This document shows, in pieces, positions 1 to 12,002 of a stretch of DNA of 64,000 nucleotides; within the stretch, counting starts at the first letter, position 1, and the number at the start of each line of letters is the position of its first letter. The stretch lies in assembly GCA_963995525.1 (NCBI GenBank), contig OZ023213.1, forward strand, positions 53,324,808-53,388,807, given 5' to 3'. Below the pieces are notes generated by a model. The model made no database searches and was not told the origin of the DNA. It was given only the letters and a program-made list of their open reading frames with translations. Position numbers and translations under genes: made by a program. The DNA comes from Escarpia spicata (Eukaryota; Annelida; Polychaeta; Sabellida; Siboglinidae).

Positions 1-20
1 TGTAGGCGTCACGTTTTCAC

Positions 21-225
21 TTGCCTACCACAACTGGCGTCACCCAGCCAATGGACGCTGGTATTATCAAGAAGATGAAATTCCATCACCGATACATCCT
101 AAACTAAGACTGGATGCCATCATCGCCCTGAAGTCAGCATTGAACAAAGTGAAACCGGAAAGACTTAAAAACGGCTACAAAAAGCGGGATTCGTCGAAGG
201 TGTTGAACGTCAAGAAATCGGCGTC
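21..225 (+). pseudogene. pogo/Tigger-like transposase fragment, C-terminal part
   Basis: Conceptual translation from 21 gives LPTTTGVTQPMDAGIIKKMK, followed by FHHRYIL and a stop. This matches the stretch around the second catalytic region of pogo/Tigger-type DDE transposases, where LPPNT-x-QPMDxGII is usual. A frame change then gives LDAIIALKSALNKVKPERL, which fits the downstream LDAIxxIxxAWxxVKPETI segment of the same family. The piece is cut at the window edge, frameshifted and short, so it is a dead fragment. The family call rests on motif recall, not on a search. Confidence 0.6.
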
Positions 226-1249
226 GACGGATCAGCAGCTTCATTCAGAAACGTACGTGACAAGCTCCACGTGGTGTATGGTGGCGCTCTGTGTACGAGG
301 GACGACTATGTTGTTGTGGACGAGACAACAGAAACGTCGGCTACACTCAATGACAAGCAGATCATCGAAACCGTAAAGGCCGGCGGTCACCAACCGATAC
401 GTGTAGCTTAGTCGGCAAGAAATCGTGTATCGGGTGTCGGAAGGTGTCGCCGACTAAGGAAAATGCAGTGTCCGGAGTTCTTACAACAAAAGACAAGGCG
501 TTAATCGGCGACTAAGGGACATTCCTAAATCGAATATCCCCGATGGTGTCCGTGTAACAAAAGACTCAACACATGCAGTGTCCGTCGACCGGTCCTTGGT
601 CGGCGACACCCCGCAACACCGACACAACATATGAGCCAATCAGCAATCGCCTGGCCACTGACGTCACACCCGTACCAGTGGCCAAAAACGTAGGGTGATG
701 GTTAGTCGTTCAGAAGAGAAGATGGGAGCACGATATCGCGTCGTTTGCTTCTCAATCGCAAGCTTGATCAGATCGAGTAGGAACCTGAAAACCTCTGGTG
801 TCATCTCTAAGAAATTACGGTATACGTCTATATAATTTTCCCGTAGGCGTAGCCCCTGTACAAGATTGTCGTGTGCTCCATGGTGCTCACGGGCGAACAG
901 ATGAGCCTTGACCCACTGCTTGCGTTTACGGTTTAGTCTTGCCTTTTCCTTTCTTCAGTGCTGCCACAGCGACGTCAATGCTACCTACCATGGATATTGG
1001 TAGATATTTTGTTGACTCCATCTTCTCCTGTAGTTATTAAATCGGTAATTGTAGTGACATTTTTCTTTCTTTCTCAAAGCGGGAAACAGACGTGTAGAAG
1101 AAGGCGAAACACAACGAACGACGTTCTATGCAACGGGTAGTCGGCGGAGTACTCACTATATTCCATAGGTGGCGCCACTTTTCTTAGTGGTAATCCTAGC
1201 TAACACCAGATGGCAGTAGGGGCTGCAACATGTCGCTGTTCAGTGACGC
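226..1249. other. No gene recognised
   Basis: This stretch has only short reading frames and no recognisable domain. Around 390-610 it contains several short repeats of the type 'cggcgac', 'gtgtcgg' and 'agtgtccg', perhaps decayed transposon DNA. It recurs at 51550-52573. Confidence 0.4.
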
Positions 1250-1723
1250 TGTCGCGCTGACATTTATCCGGGCGTTAAATTTTATCCGGGTGATGTTTAT
1301 GTGCATATGTAAGGCATAACATTTGGCACCAGTAGATCACGTAGTGATAAATAATATCCAATAGTTAAATATGTTTCGTTTGTTATTGTAATACAAGCGT
1401 TATAGTTACAGTACATAATTATAATTTGCTGTTTCAGACTTGTGACCAAGTATAAAAGTAAGTCACGTGACGTGTGCGTGGAGAGGAAACTGTTTTACGA
1501 CAGAATTTTTTATGTATGTGGGAAGCAAACATTTCTTATAATTTATATATATATATATATACATATATGTAATTATATATATATACATATAAACATACAT
1601 AATGCCCGGATAAATGAAAACGCGACAGTCGTAGCTAGTGCTAAATATATTCCCCTAGATACACGCACGCGCAGAAACGTCACCCGGATATTATTTAACG
1701 CCCGGATAAATGTAAGCGCGACA
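1250..1723. mobile_element. MITE-like element with 31-bp terminal inverted repeats
   Basis: The left end starts TGTCGCGCTGACATTTATCC. The right end is its reverse complement with one mismatch over about 31 bp. The flanks carry the same four bases, ACGC, at 1246-1249 and 1724-1727, consistent with a short target duplication. A further partial copy of the terminal motif lies inside, around 1602-1632, in the orientation of the right end. The interior is AT-rich with a (TA)n stretch near 1545-1590. No transposase is encoded, so this is a non-autonomous DNA element. I cannot name its superfamily. Confidence 0.7.
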
Positions 1724-2879
1724 ACGCACATGCTACTTTACGGGCGCTAAACACTATTGTTTGATGATCGGCAACAGTCAGATATGTGGCTTGTGGACAT
1801 CAACATGTGTATAATTACCGCATTCACAGATGCCTAAGTGCATTTAGAGGGCGGTCATTTGTGTTAGCGCTGGTATATATCATCTTCGGTTAAGTCGAAT
1901 TTTTGCATAACTCGGATTAAATGTCCCGGTCCGACTGAATCCAACTTAGACGAGGTTTACTCTATAAGCTCACCCAATGGGACAACGAAAAAATGAAAGT
2001 AAACAATGGGACATTATAAATTCGTAAAGCAATGTTTCTAGGTCTACTTAGGCATTCTTTCAAATCACGAAATTAGTCCCTCTCCCCCGCAATGGAAATA
2101 ATTGAAAAAAGAGCAGCAAAATCTGTTTCGGGAACGTATCTTGGACGGATTCTTATTGATAATAGCACTGGCAAATTACCGAATATTGTTCTCCCTGGAG
2201 ATGAAAAACAATACATTTATTGTGTAACGTGGCACAGCCCATACGTTTTGGTGATGTATTCTTCAAGGTGGCTAATGATAACGTATAACGCAGAGAGAGG
2301 GATGGTTGAGGACAAAATGGATGATGATAACGCGAAATACAATATGTATCTTATTGACTCTAGGAGACACACAGCCCGTCTGCTTCAGTGGTATGCCTGT
2401 AGTTTGTATTCATACATACTGTGACGGCATGTGTAAACTCATGACTAGTTCAACACATGGCCGCACCTAATTCCTTTAAAGCTAGCGTTCAAGCTGTCGT
2501 TGTACGCAATGAACAGTTCACAGCGTTCTGGTGGTAAGCTTAAAGGAAGTCGGGTTCTGGGTCATCAAACAATCCAGAAAATAAAAACTAAAATGGTGTC
2601 TAACTGTGTCATAAGTTGGCAGTATTGCCTGAAACGGTTGAAGAGATTGCTTATAACTGTTGCCTTTGTTTTGTTACACATCTTCAAGGCCGTCACGGCG
2701 ACTTGCGACTCGTTGTGTTCTAATACACAATAACTGTGGCTTTAGAAGGACCCTACGAGTGACTACCACAGCGCTTTGCTGGCAAGACACATAACACAGC
2801 CCACAGCGACAGTTGAGAGCAACAAACAGCAGTCAGGCCAGCATTATGTTTACGATATGGGCGGAGCTAACGATCAGAT
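1724..2879. other. No gene recognised; one 110-codon ORF of unknown nature
   Basis: An ATG-initiated frame runs from 2092 to 2424 (110 codons). It has no signal peptide, membrane segment or motif I recognise, and no convincing splice sites. The rest of the stretch is non-coding by eye. A second short ORF at 2500-2733 has a hydrophobic patch but nothing diagnostic. Both recur at +51,324. Confidence 0.3.
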
Positions 2880-3100
2880 GATTCAGCAAGCCCGTTAGGG
2901 TCTATCCTCCTAGGTAGCACCCGGTTGAGTGCTTCAGCAATCCCGTCTGGTTCTATCCTCCTAGGTAATACCCGGCCGAGTGCTTCAGCAAGCCCGTCTG
3001 GGACTATCCTCCTAGATACCACCCGGCTGAGTGATTCAGCAAGCTCGTCTGGGTCTATCCTCCTAGATAATACCCGGCTGAGTGATTCAGCGAGCCAGCC
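2880..3100. repeat. 51-bp minisatellite, 4 full units plus a part
   Basis: The core 'ttcagca' recurs at 2882, 2933, 2984 and 3035, with a variant at 3086, so the period is exactly 51 bp. Each unit carries a 'ctatcctcctag' block and an 'acccgg' block. Because 51 is divisible by three, one frame stays open across the array (2925-3227). That reading frame is a by-product of the repeat and no evidence of a gene. Confidence 0.9.
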
Positions 3101-3669
3101 AGGACAGGAAGATTGTCACGACAAGTGGGAATGTCAACGGCAGGGACAAATTAAACTCGAACACACGTCGAACTTCAACTCACACATACATATTGCAGGA
3201 CAAAATATCGTTCAACTCACCCCTTGAAAACTTATATGTGGACTCATTAGGCTTTGCTAGTAAAATTCATATATTTGATCTATATTAAACTGACCGCAAC
3301 CTTGTTGATATATAGTATATAATATACATGCGTCTCATTTCACTAATTATATTAAATATATCAGTCTTTAATTGTGATTGCATTCACATACATTCAGCAT
3401 TTACCTGAAAACTATTCAAGATTGAAGTGTACATACAATCAATGTCACCTGGTAGATGACACTGCAATCTTTACAATGACGTCGAATACAAATAAAATAT
3501 GCGTCATTATTTGAACCCTCCAAAGTTTAAATCCAATACTGTAGCTACTGTAAATAGGCAATCCATGTACGTCACGCTAAAGTTTAATATGTTTGAGAAT
3601 TCCACCCTCTTGTAATGCTTTGTTACACTGGCCTGTATACACCCAAACGTACGTACGTCTTGAGAGTAA

Positions 3670-3960
3670 GACCCCCATTAATGGACACACTTTGGCTTAA
3701 TGGAGCAAAGTAGGGAATTGACGAATCCGTTTTAATGGAAGGAAGACTTGACTCTCTCTTGTTTGAGCCAAGTAATGAAGACACCAATCTAGCTTAATAG
3801 AATCAAGTAGGAAATACACGACTCTGGCTTACTGGGACCAAGTAATGAAGACACGACTCTGGCTGAATGGAACCAAGTAGGGAAGACACTACTCCGTCTT
3901 ACTGGAGCCAGATAGAGAAGACATCACGGCGACTTAATTGAGACAACCAGGGAAGATCCT
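3670..3960. repeat. Degenerate tandem repeat, about 40 bp, some 7 units
   Basis: Phrases such as 'acgactctggctta', 'ggaaccaagtag' and 'ggaagaca' recur every 38-45 bp through this stretch with substitutions and small length changes. It is an old, decayed tandem repeat. It recurs at 54994-55284. Confidence 0.7.
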
Positions 3961-6900
3961 ACTGCTGCGAGTTACCTGATCACTCCTGACAATGCACGGC
4001 CGCACCTCCTCTTGTCTCATTTAGTAATGATGATAGCACAAACTTGATTTCACGATGATGACCCGCCTTCTAAGCTTGTGCAATCCGACACCTGAATGAC
4101 GCTGCCTTTGTCGATTGTCTACGTCTCATTTACACACGTCACCCTCACAAAACAGATTAACTTAAGTATGATTCATAATAAAAATGTAATGTTTGAAATT
4201 ACCTGCACAACTCAAATCCACCTTGGATTTGTGGGAATGATGCCTTCAGCGGGTCGATGGAGGTTTCTCGGTGTGCACTCAAACTAAATTTTATTTTAGT
4301 TCCTGCAAGTGGTCGACCTGTAATACATGTATAATAATGTAATATTGTTATAGAAAACGTTGTATGTTTAATAAATAATGAGTGAAGCCGTCATTTACTG
4401 GCATACTTCATGTGACACAATTATGTGCACCATGTATTAAATGTCAATTAAATTGCACTTTTTATAAATATGCTTCATGCATGAACACAGTCATGAAAGT
4501 AATGTTTTTGGTATTTAATTACCTATATCTTATGAGGAACAAATTTAGTCAGAGAAAACGAAGAAAGAATTTTATTCGTTACAACGTTTTAACTCCGAAA
4601 AAAACTATCCCTTCTTTTCGCAGCCCCAAATATAACAAACTGTGACACTGTCAGTGGAACTCATTCCCATATGAAAAACCATTACCCAGCAAAAATAGCC
4701 GAATTGGCTCAATACTGGCACTTATTGTTAATAGTCCAGCCGATATTGAGGCAGTACAATGCCCAAATCACAATTAAATTGACATTACCGGCCGAATACT
4801 GGCCGAATAGTAGCCAGTATATAGCATGCAGCGCCACCTATGGAATGCACAAAATTGCATTGCACAGGATGCCGGCACAGGCGGAGTACTGCACAACTAC
4901 ACTGAGCCAGCACTGGGCCACTACTGTTCCAGCATGGTGCCAGCATAATGTCAGTACAGTATGCTACTACAGGCCCAAGTTACAGTCTCTGTGCAAGACA
5001 TATTGGACCAGTACCGTGTTTATTTATTTGGGACAGTATGCTGTTAGTTACTGCACGAGAACTAGCTAATTACACTATTTTTGACTGGGTAATAAACTAA
5101 TAGTAAAATTATTAATTATTATCAAACCTGTAACTCCATGACCATATCCTTCTTTTCGGAAACGTATGGTTCTTGTTCCTGCTGCAATGACAACAACTGA
5201 AACTGTCCACGTTTTAAAGCGTCGTTTTGTTTCACCCAACCTGGACCTCCCTGGTGGAATGTTTCGGAATTGTTGAAACCTAAAGAAAAAGTTAAAACAA
5301 TATATAATACAAACCTATTAGTATGACGGTCTATGCAATATCTATGACTGTATGACTAACTAGTATGAGTATGACTGACATAGTCTACTAGGACATTCTC
5401 ACATAGTCCTACGATACTCCTAGGCCCGGGCGCCTTAGGACTACAGCTACGAGTAGGTCTAACTAGGCCTAGGTAGGCTATGCAACAATAAATCATATGT
5501 ACTACTAGTACTATGAGCTACAGGAGTGTGGAGGGAGCCATTCAGAATGGCCGCGGTCGGGTGTGGGTGGGTCCACACAACTTTGCTGTTAACTTATGTA
5601 TTATAATTATCTAAGCTAATACACATCATGTATATATTGAATTCAGGCCCGTAGCAGGCTTTTCACAATGGGGGTTCACATTTTACCGATTCAGACTCCA
5701 GGGGGCGCCACAAGTTCATGTGGGGTTATATTTTGTTCACAACGCAGCGGGCCCCACATGTTCACGTGGGGGCTCATAATGCAGAAGGTTACATTTCTAG
5801 CTGGAAGAACAATGAAGTGGGTGTGAGATTGGTGGAACATGTGGTTTCGTGTTATATTCTTTCACCTTATGTACGACATATTAGCATCCCCAGCAGGCCC
5901 ATAACGAGGTCGTTTTGGGTGTGAGTTTTCAGTCAAAGTGGGACTCATATGTGGTCTGTGGAGATTGAGCCCATTTTGTTGCCCGATTAAGCCTAATTTC
6001 ACACAATTAATAAAAGTCAACACGCAGTGATAGTATATTGTTAATATAACTTAATTATTTTAAATAATACTCGAAACCCTTCGCCGTGTGTGCAGTTGTT
6101 TTGAATATAATCATATTAATATAATAAACGAGGCACCTTGAAGTGTGGGTTTGTCCGGAATAAACAGTTAAAGTGACATTTACAATCTGGTTTTCACTCA
6201 ATTAATTCATTATATTTATCTGATCTGATGTGCAAAAGTTCCATAATTTATCATCAACATAATTAAATTAGTAATTAATAAACCCTTATAAAACATGTCC
6301 GGTAAATAGAAGAGTAGAACAAATATTGTCCTCTTGTGGAATTTGAATTAAATTCTAAGTGTCAAACAGTCAAGTACCATATTCGGAACACCACACTGAC
6401 TCCAGGAAACACAAACTGTATTTTACAACTGTACGGAACACGAAATGGACATAATAATTGATAATAAAGGCCCTTCACACATTCTTGCCTCCTCATCAGC
6501 GATAAGGCTTCACTTTCTGAGATCCACAAACACACAACTAGCAACCACAGTATTTTGGCAACCATACAGCCACACAATTACATGATTTCTCATCAGCATG
6601 CGCATTTTAAAATAGGTGAAGCTAAACTTTATTGTGTGTTGGTTAAATACAATTATTTATCGAAATTCGCGTTCCAGCGCAATAGTTCAAAATTATGATT
6701 TATGTTAAGCCAGATGAGTCTGTCTACCGGGTTTGCAGCTTATAAGAAATACATTCGCTACATGTCCTAAGTTGTTGATTGTTGAGCCTCTTTGACATGT
6801 ACTCCGTGAACCCTCCCCCCGGCTATTGGTATTATATGAATTTGATTCTTACCTTCATACTAGCTCTGACACAAACGTCCATCTGCCAAGCTGTTATTTA

Positions 6901-7377
6901 CAGCAAAAGGTATGCATTGGTAAATGACCGCCGTTGAAGCTGGACACTTTGAAGACAATCGTGTTCAATTTCATATTACCGCCACACAAAAGATAACGTA
7001 ATCATTAATATTACATTTTGATAACTTGACCAACCATAATCATATTTTTATTTAATTTTACGTGCAATAACATTTTGGGTTGATACATGGGACGTACGTC
7101 TTCCTATGTCTAATTGTATCATGAATTTTGTAAGATCTGGAATCAAACTTTTTTCTTTATAGAAAATGTGTATAGGAATATGCATTAAAGGGTAACAAAA
7201 GGAAACTGTTTGTTGTTAAGCATCTAAAAACTTACTACAATCTAACACTTTGCAGCTACCATCACATTTTTAACATCAATGATTTATTAGGAAAACAATT
7301 TTGAACACACAGCTACCGAATTTCACGAACTGCGCCATTGTTCGTCACAATATGACGTTATCAATTATATCTGTACT
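3961..7377. other. AT-rich stretch without a recognised gene
   Basis: No domain is recognisable here. A 132-codon ATG frame (4671-5069) overlies DNA made of short 'cagtact' and 'ggccgaata' phrases and looks repeat-derived. On the minus strand at 6362-6577 a short frame contains a signal-peptide-like start (MVAKILWLLVVCLWISESEA), but no convincing donor site or second exon follows. A block near 5640-5770 has 'cacatgttcacgtg' palindromes. The whole stretch recurs at 55285-58701. Confidence 0.3.
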
Positions 7378-8545
7378 TCTTACTTACTTACATACTTACT
7401 TACTTACTTACTGATCCCGTAACACGCCTGGGTCATAAGGGCGCTGAACTGCTGAATGTTTCACCAGTCGACGCCAGTCTTCGCGGTTGTATGCTAATGT
7501 CTGAGTTTCTGCAAAGATCTTCCCAGTCCATTCAGCAATATTGTCTGACCATCTCTTCCTCTGTCTTCCCTTTGAGTGATGATTTTTCTGATTTCATCGT
7601 TGGTGATGTGGTCAGACAGAGGATTCTTCGGTAGCATTTCATTTCCAATGCAGCAATTCTTCTTTGAAGTTCCGCTGTGAGGGTCCATGATTCGCATACA
7701 TACAGAAAGATGGAAAGGACCTGTGTACGTACTAGTTTAAGTTTATATTTCAGTGCGATGTTTTTGTCTCTCTAAACTGGTTTCAATTTCGCCAGTGCTG
7801 CTAATGTTTGCGCAAATCTTGCAAGGATTTCGTTCATGGAACCCTCGTCATTGATGATAGCTCCGAGGTACTTGAATTGACTTACTGTTTCCAGTTCGTG
7901 TCCATTGGCAGTTATTCGGGACCTCATTGCATTTTTGCTGTTTGTTATTAGCTTGGTTTTATCTGTGCTAATTTCCGTTGCATATCTGGCTGATGTTTCG
8001 TCCAGTCGGTTCACAAGGTTAGCAAGTTCCTCTTCACTTCCAGCCAACCCGTCGATGTCATCAGCGAACCGTAGGTTGGTGATGATGCGTCCTCCAATGA
8101 AAATGTTGAATAATGTAGGTGACAAGAGGCATCCTTTACGGACTCCGACTGATGTGTAGAACCATTCACCTACAGCGCCTTGCACCTGTACAGTAACTGT
8201 GCTGCTAGCTTTAGCGTATAGCTATTCGATTCGATGATGTGAACTAGTTTTCGTCCAATATTGTAGTTCTTCATTGTTGCCGATAGTGTGGCATGCCACA
8301 CCCTGTCAAATGCCTTCTTGAAATCAATGAAGACGTGGAATAGTTTCTGTTGATGTTGCAAGTATTTCTCACCCAGAACACGAAGATTGAATATTTGTTC
8401 CGTGGTGCTTCTTCCACTGCGAAAGCCCGCCTGTTCTTCGGTGATGATCTCTTCTACTTGTGGTTTCACTCTGTTCAAGATGACTCTCAGCACCACTTTG
8501 CTCGCATGGCTAATGCGGCTGATGGTTAAACGCGACAAATATAAC
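7378..8545 (-). mobile_element. 5'-truncated RTE-like non-LTR retrotransposon
   Basis: Read on the minus strand, frame pieces from 8547 downward give the RT fingers and palm. EEQAGFRSGRSTTEQIF is followed by motif A in VFIDFKKAFDRVWH. After a frame change come GVRKGCLLSPTLFNIF and motif C in LRFADDIDGLAG, then the thumb segment FKYLGAIINDEGS. The C-terminal region follows in another frame down to about 7494. The 3' end is a tandem (AGTA)n tail on the minus strand ('tacttactta' at 7378-7413), typical of RTE-type LINEs. The endonuclease is missing and there are at least two frameshifts, so it is dead. Confidence 0.85.
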
Positions 8546-9599
8546 AATGTTTATTTAGTTATTAACATAGACCTTATTCAGTCTTGCAATGTTATTTTTA
8601 ACTTGTTATGAATTTCTGAACAGCTCACCACAGTATTTCAGTATTATTGTTCACACAACTTGTTTGCCGTTAATAATTTGCTATTCAAATTTCTTCTATG
8701 CTCTATTGAATATTTGGCTTCTCTAGCTTAGCTAAAATATATCTTAGCTTTTGTTCACCCAGACGTGTTACCAATCAATGTAAGTCTAAGCAAAGTTACA
8801 ACTGACTTGCCGTCAAATAAAATTACAACTCTTCTTATCAGTAAACTCTTATTGTTTTAAATACAGCTGTTTCCATCTTCGTGTGCTAATGGCGCCAAAC
8901 AGCGTGGTCTTGTTATTATTTATAGTATAAATGTAGGTAACTTGTGACTGAATAAATACCATATCTCGATAAGTCACAGCAGTAGGGTAATAGTAAAATA
9001 ACTGTAAAATAAAAAACCAAACATACGCAATTATCGCGGGTGTTGTCTCCACAATTGATAATGACCGTTATTATATTTATATACACGGATGATAATAATA
9101 AAAATACATATTTATATGGACCGCTAGTTTATGGGTTTTACCTTAACAAAAACTGCATTTGTATTCGTAATAATAATAATACATATGTTTAATGATTTCA
9201 TTCGATGTGCATAACAAACAAAATGTTATAAAACAATGACAAAATGATTAGTATTAGTTATAAAATATAGAGTAAATAAAAAAAATTAAAAACATTACAT
9301 ATGTAATGTTTGGTGGCGATTAATTATTACACAATACATAAATATTTACTTTAAAACAACCTCAACATATCAGAAAAAAATATAATTATGATGTAAAATG
9401 AAAGTGTCCTCGTCAACATAAGTATGCTAGGTAACTACTAATAAAAATATTAATAAAAAAATATAATCAATTATAATTGTAATAGTAATTACTTCAAATG
9501 TAATAGTAATAGTAATAGGAAGAATTCAGCATGTAATATAAATAGTAATAGGAAAGAAGCAAAATAATATTAATCGTAATATATTACATTGCAATTCAA
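8546..9599. other. AT-rich stretch, no gene seen
   Basis: Long A/T-rich DNA with 'aataataata' and 'taatagtaata' runs near 9100-9560. No coding signal was found. It recurs at 59870-60923. Confidence 0.4.
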
Positions 9600-10358
9600 T
9601 TGTCCCCAGGCCTGAAACACTATATTAAAAAGATATGGGGTTTATTAAAGAAATTATTCAGGCAAAACCCTAAGAAAGAACAATTTCCGGATTCGTTCAA
9701 AGTGGACGGAGAAATGGTAAGCGCTAAATGCATTATTGCAAATCAATTTAACTCGGTTTTTGTTTACAAATACTGGTCCAACTGTAGCCTCTAAGTTAAC
9801 TACAACTGGTGGTTAATCCTGTAAATATTTATTTGAAAAAACGTACACCTTCAGTTTTAAACCCATTGAAATAGATACTGCTGGCAACATACCTGATTGC
9901 TTACCACCTTAATAAAGTTGCGGAATAGATGGTATACGAACCAAAACATTAAAATTGATAAAACATGATATTAGCAAAGCAGACACCGTAATTATAAATA
10001 AATCTATAATGTTATATTTCCAAACAAATAAAAACTTGCTAAAGTTATTGCCCTTTTTAAGAAAGGTGATAACTCTAACCTTGATAATTATCGTCCAATT
10101 TTAGTCTTGCCAGCTATTTCAATTTTTTTAAAGGATAATATTTGATCAAATACACAACTATTTCTATTCCAAGATTTTGTACTATAATATCCAATACGGT
10201 TTTAGAAAGAAACATTCTACTGAATTTGCAACACTCAAAATTATGGATAGAATTATAAAAGAGCTTTTTAAATTGGCTACGCCAATTAATATATACCTTA
10301 ATTTATCAAAAACGTTTGACACAATTGATCATTATGTATTGTTACATAAATTGAATTA

Positions 10359-11350
10359 GGGGGTCGGTTACATTGGATGTCGGGTAACCTGGTGGCGGAG
10401 TGACCCCCACCGTTAGGGTGGTAGTGGTAAATATAGTGCAGTCAAGTAGTTAGTCATGTTAGCACTTAGATGTCTCAGAAGTTATATGCTTAGAAATTGT
10501 ATGTATTGCTTAACAATGCTGTTGGGGCCGGCATGCTTGCTGTGTATTTATGTGTGTATATATGGTGTGGTTTAATGTATATATGGTGTTGTTTAATATG
10601 TTTTAGTGAATAAATGTCATTAAGTTGGCCTGTTTAAATCAACACTGGTCTTGTATCGTTTCTTTGCACAGAAAGGTGTATGTGACAGGGGCGCATACAT
10701 TGACTTTGTGTGAGGCAGCGATGCAATATTGATAGTAGTAAAGGGGTAAATGGTACCGACCTCTAGTGGATAGGCCAGGAGTTTCCCTAGTGATCAAACT
10801 GAGAACAACGCGGAAGAATATGTAACGGAGTGATAGGGGCTATATAGGCCAGCCACAAAGGAAATTCAGCCTCACTCTCTGGTTTGGTTTGATTCATTCA
10901 GTGTGTACTATTGGCTCGCCAATCACAAAAATTCTTTTTTCTGTTTTTACGAATTATGTCGATTTAGTTATATTTATTATCATTGTTTTGCCCACCCTCC
11001 TCTTCCTGGATCACTTGTTGGTTCAGAAGCTTTTTAATTGACGCTTTCACTGTAAAGGAGATGGCGTAGTGACCCCCACCGTTACGGTGGTAGTGGTAAA
11101 TATAGTGCAGTCATGTAGTTAGTCATGTTAGTAATTAGATGTCTCAGAAGTTATATGCTTAGAAATTGTAGGTATTGCTTAACAATGCTGTTGGGGCCGG
11201 CATGCTTGCTGTGTATTGATGTATGTATATATGGTGTTGTTTAATATGTGTTAGTGAATAAATGTCATTAAGTTGACCTGTTTCAATCAACATTGGTCTT
11301 GTATCGTTGCTTTGCACAGAAAGGTGTATGTGACAGGGGCGCATACATTA
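10359..11350 (+). mobile_element. Compact element with LTR-like direct repeats, inserted in the LINE
   Basis: Two direct repeats, 10401-10699 and 11070-11347, share TGACCCCCACCGTTA at the start and GGGGCGCATACA at the end, so they have TG...CA ends. Each has an AATAAA near its middle. The left repeat carries one extra copy of a 'tatatggtgtggtttaatg' block. A purine run (AAAGGAGATGG, 11054-11064) precedes the right repeat, as a polypurine tract would. The flanking bases AATTA (10354-10358 and 11351-11355) look like a 5-bp target duplication of the interrupted LINE. The ~370-bp interior encodes nothing, as in a TRIM. A partial tandem dimer or Penelope-type arrangement is the alternative. Confidence 0.6.
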
Positions 11351-12002
11351 AATTACTGGATTATATGATACGCCATTTGATTTTTGTAGGAGTTATTTGT
11401 ACATTTGACCGTCATCAATGGTAAAATACTGTGCAAGCCCCATGAGCGCCTCTACGGCGGATACCGGCGCCATATAATATTTCATTATTATACTATCGTA
11501 AACAATATTTATAAATTGAAAATGTTAAGTGTAAAGAAACACTTATCACCACTGCCGTTCCACAAAGTTCAATTTTAGGACCACTCATGTTTGTTATATA
11601 CATCAATGACATAGCATTTTCGAGTGACCTTTTGAAATTCGTAACTTATGAAGATGACACTACCCTTACTAGTACGCTAAGAACATTAACAGTTTCAGAA
11701 GGCCAAATGTGCAGTGAAATTAGTAACAAAGAACTAACAAAATACCAAAAAAAAAAATTATTATTTTTCATATCCCTCAAAAGAAAGTAGAGTACCGTGT
11801 ATTATAAATAGATGGGACCAACATTGAAGGTGTAAATTATTTAAAAAAAAAGGCATTGCCATAAATAACAATTTAAACTGGCAGTCACATAAACAAAATA
11901 GCAAATAACACTACTAAAACAACAGGAATTCTAAATAAACTTTTTTTCCACTTTAAACATTATATATTATGTATAATTCTCTTATTCTCCCTTATATTAA
12001 TT

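Noticed and set aside
2925..3227. 100-codon serine-rich ORF with repeats (SASxSGSILL)
   Set aside because: It is the open frame of the 51-bp minisatellite and has no support as a gene.
4671..5069. 132-codon ATG ORF
   Set aside because: The underlying DNA is made of short repeated words, and the protein has no recognisable motif.
6362..6577. Signal-peptide-like start MVAKILWLLVVCLW on the minus strand
   Set aside because: It could be a first exon, but no good donor follows and no second exon was recognised. A hydrophobic stretch this short can occur by chance.
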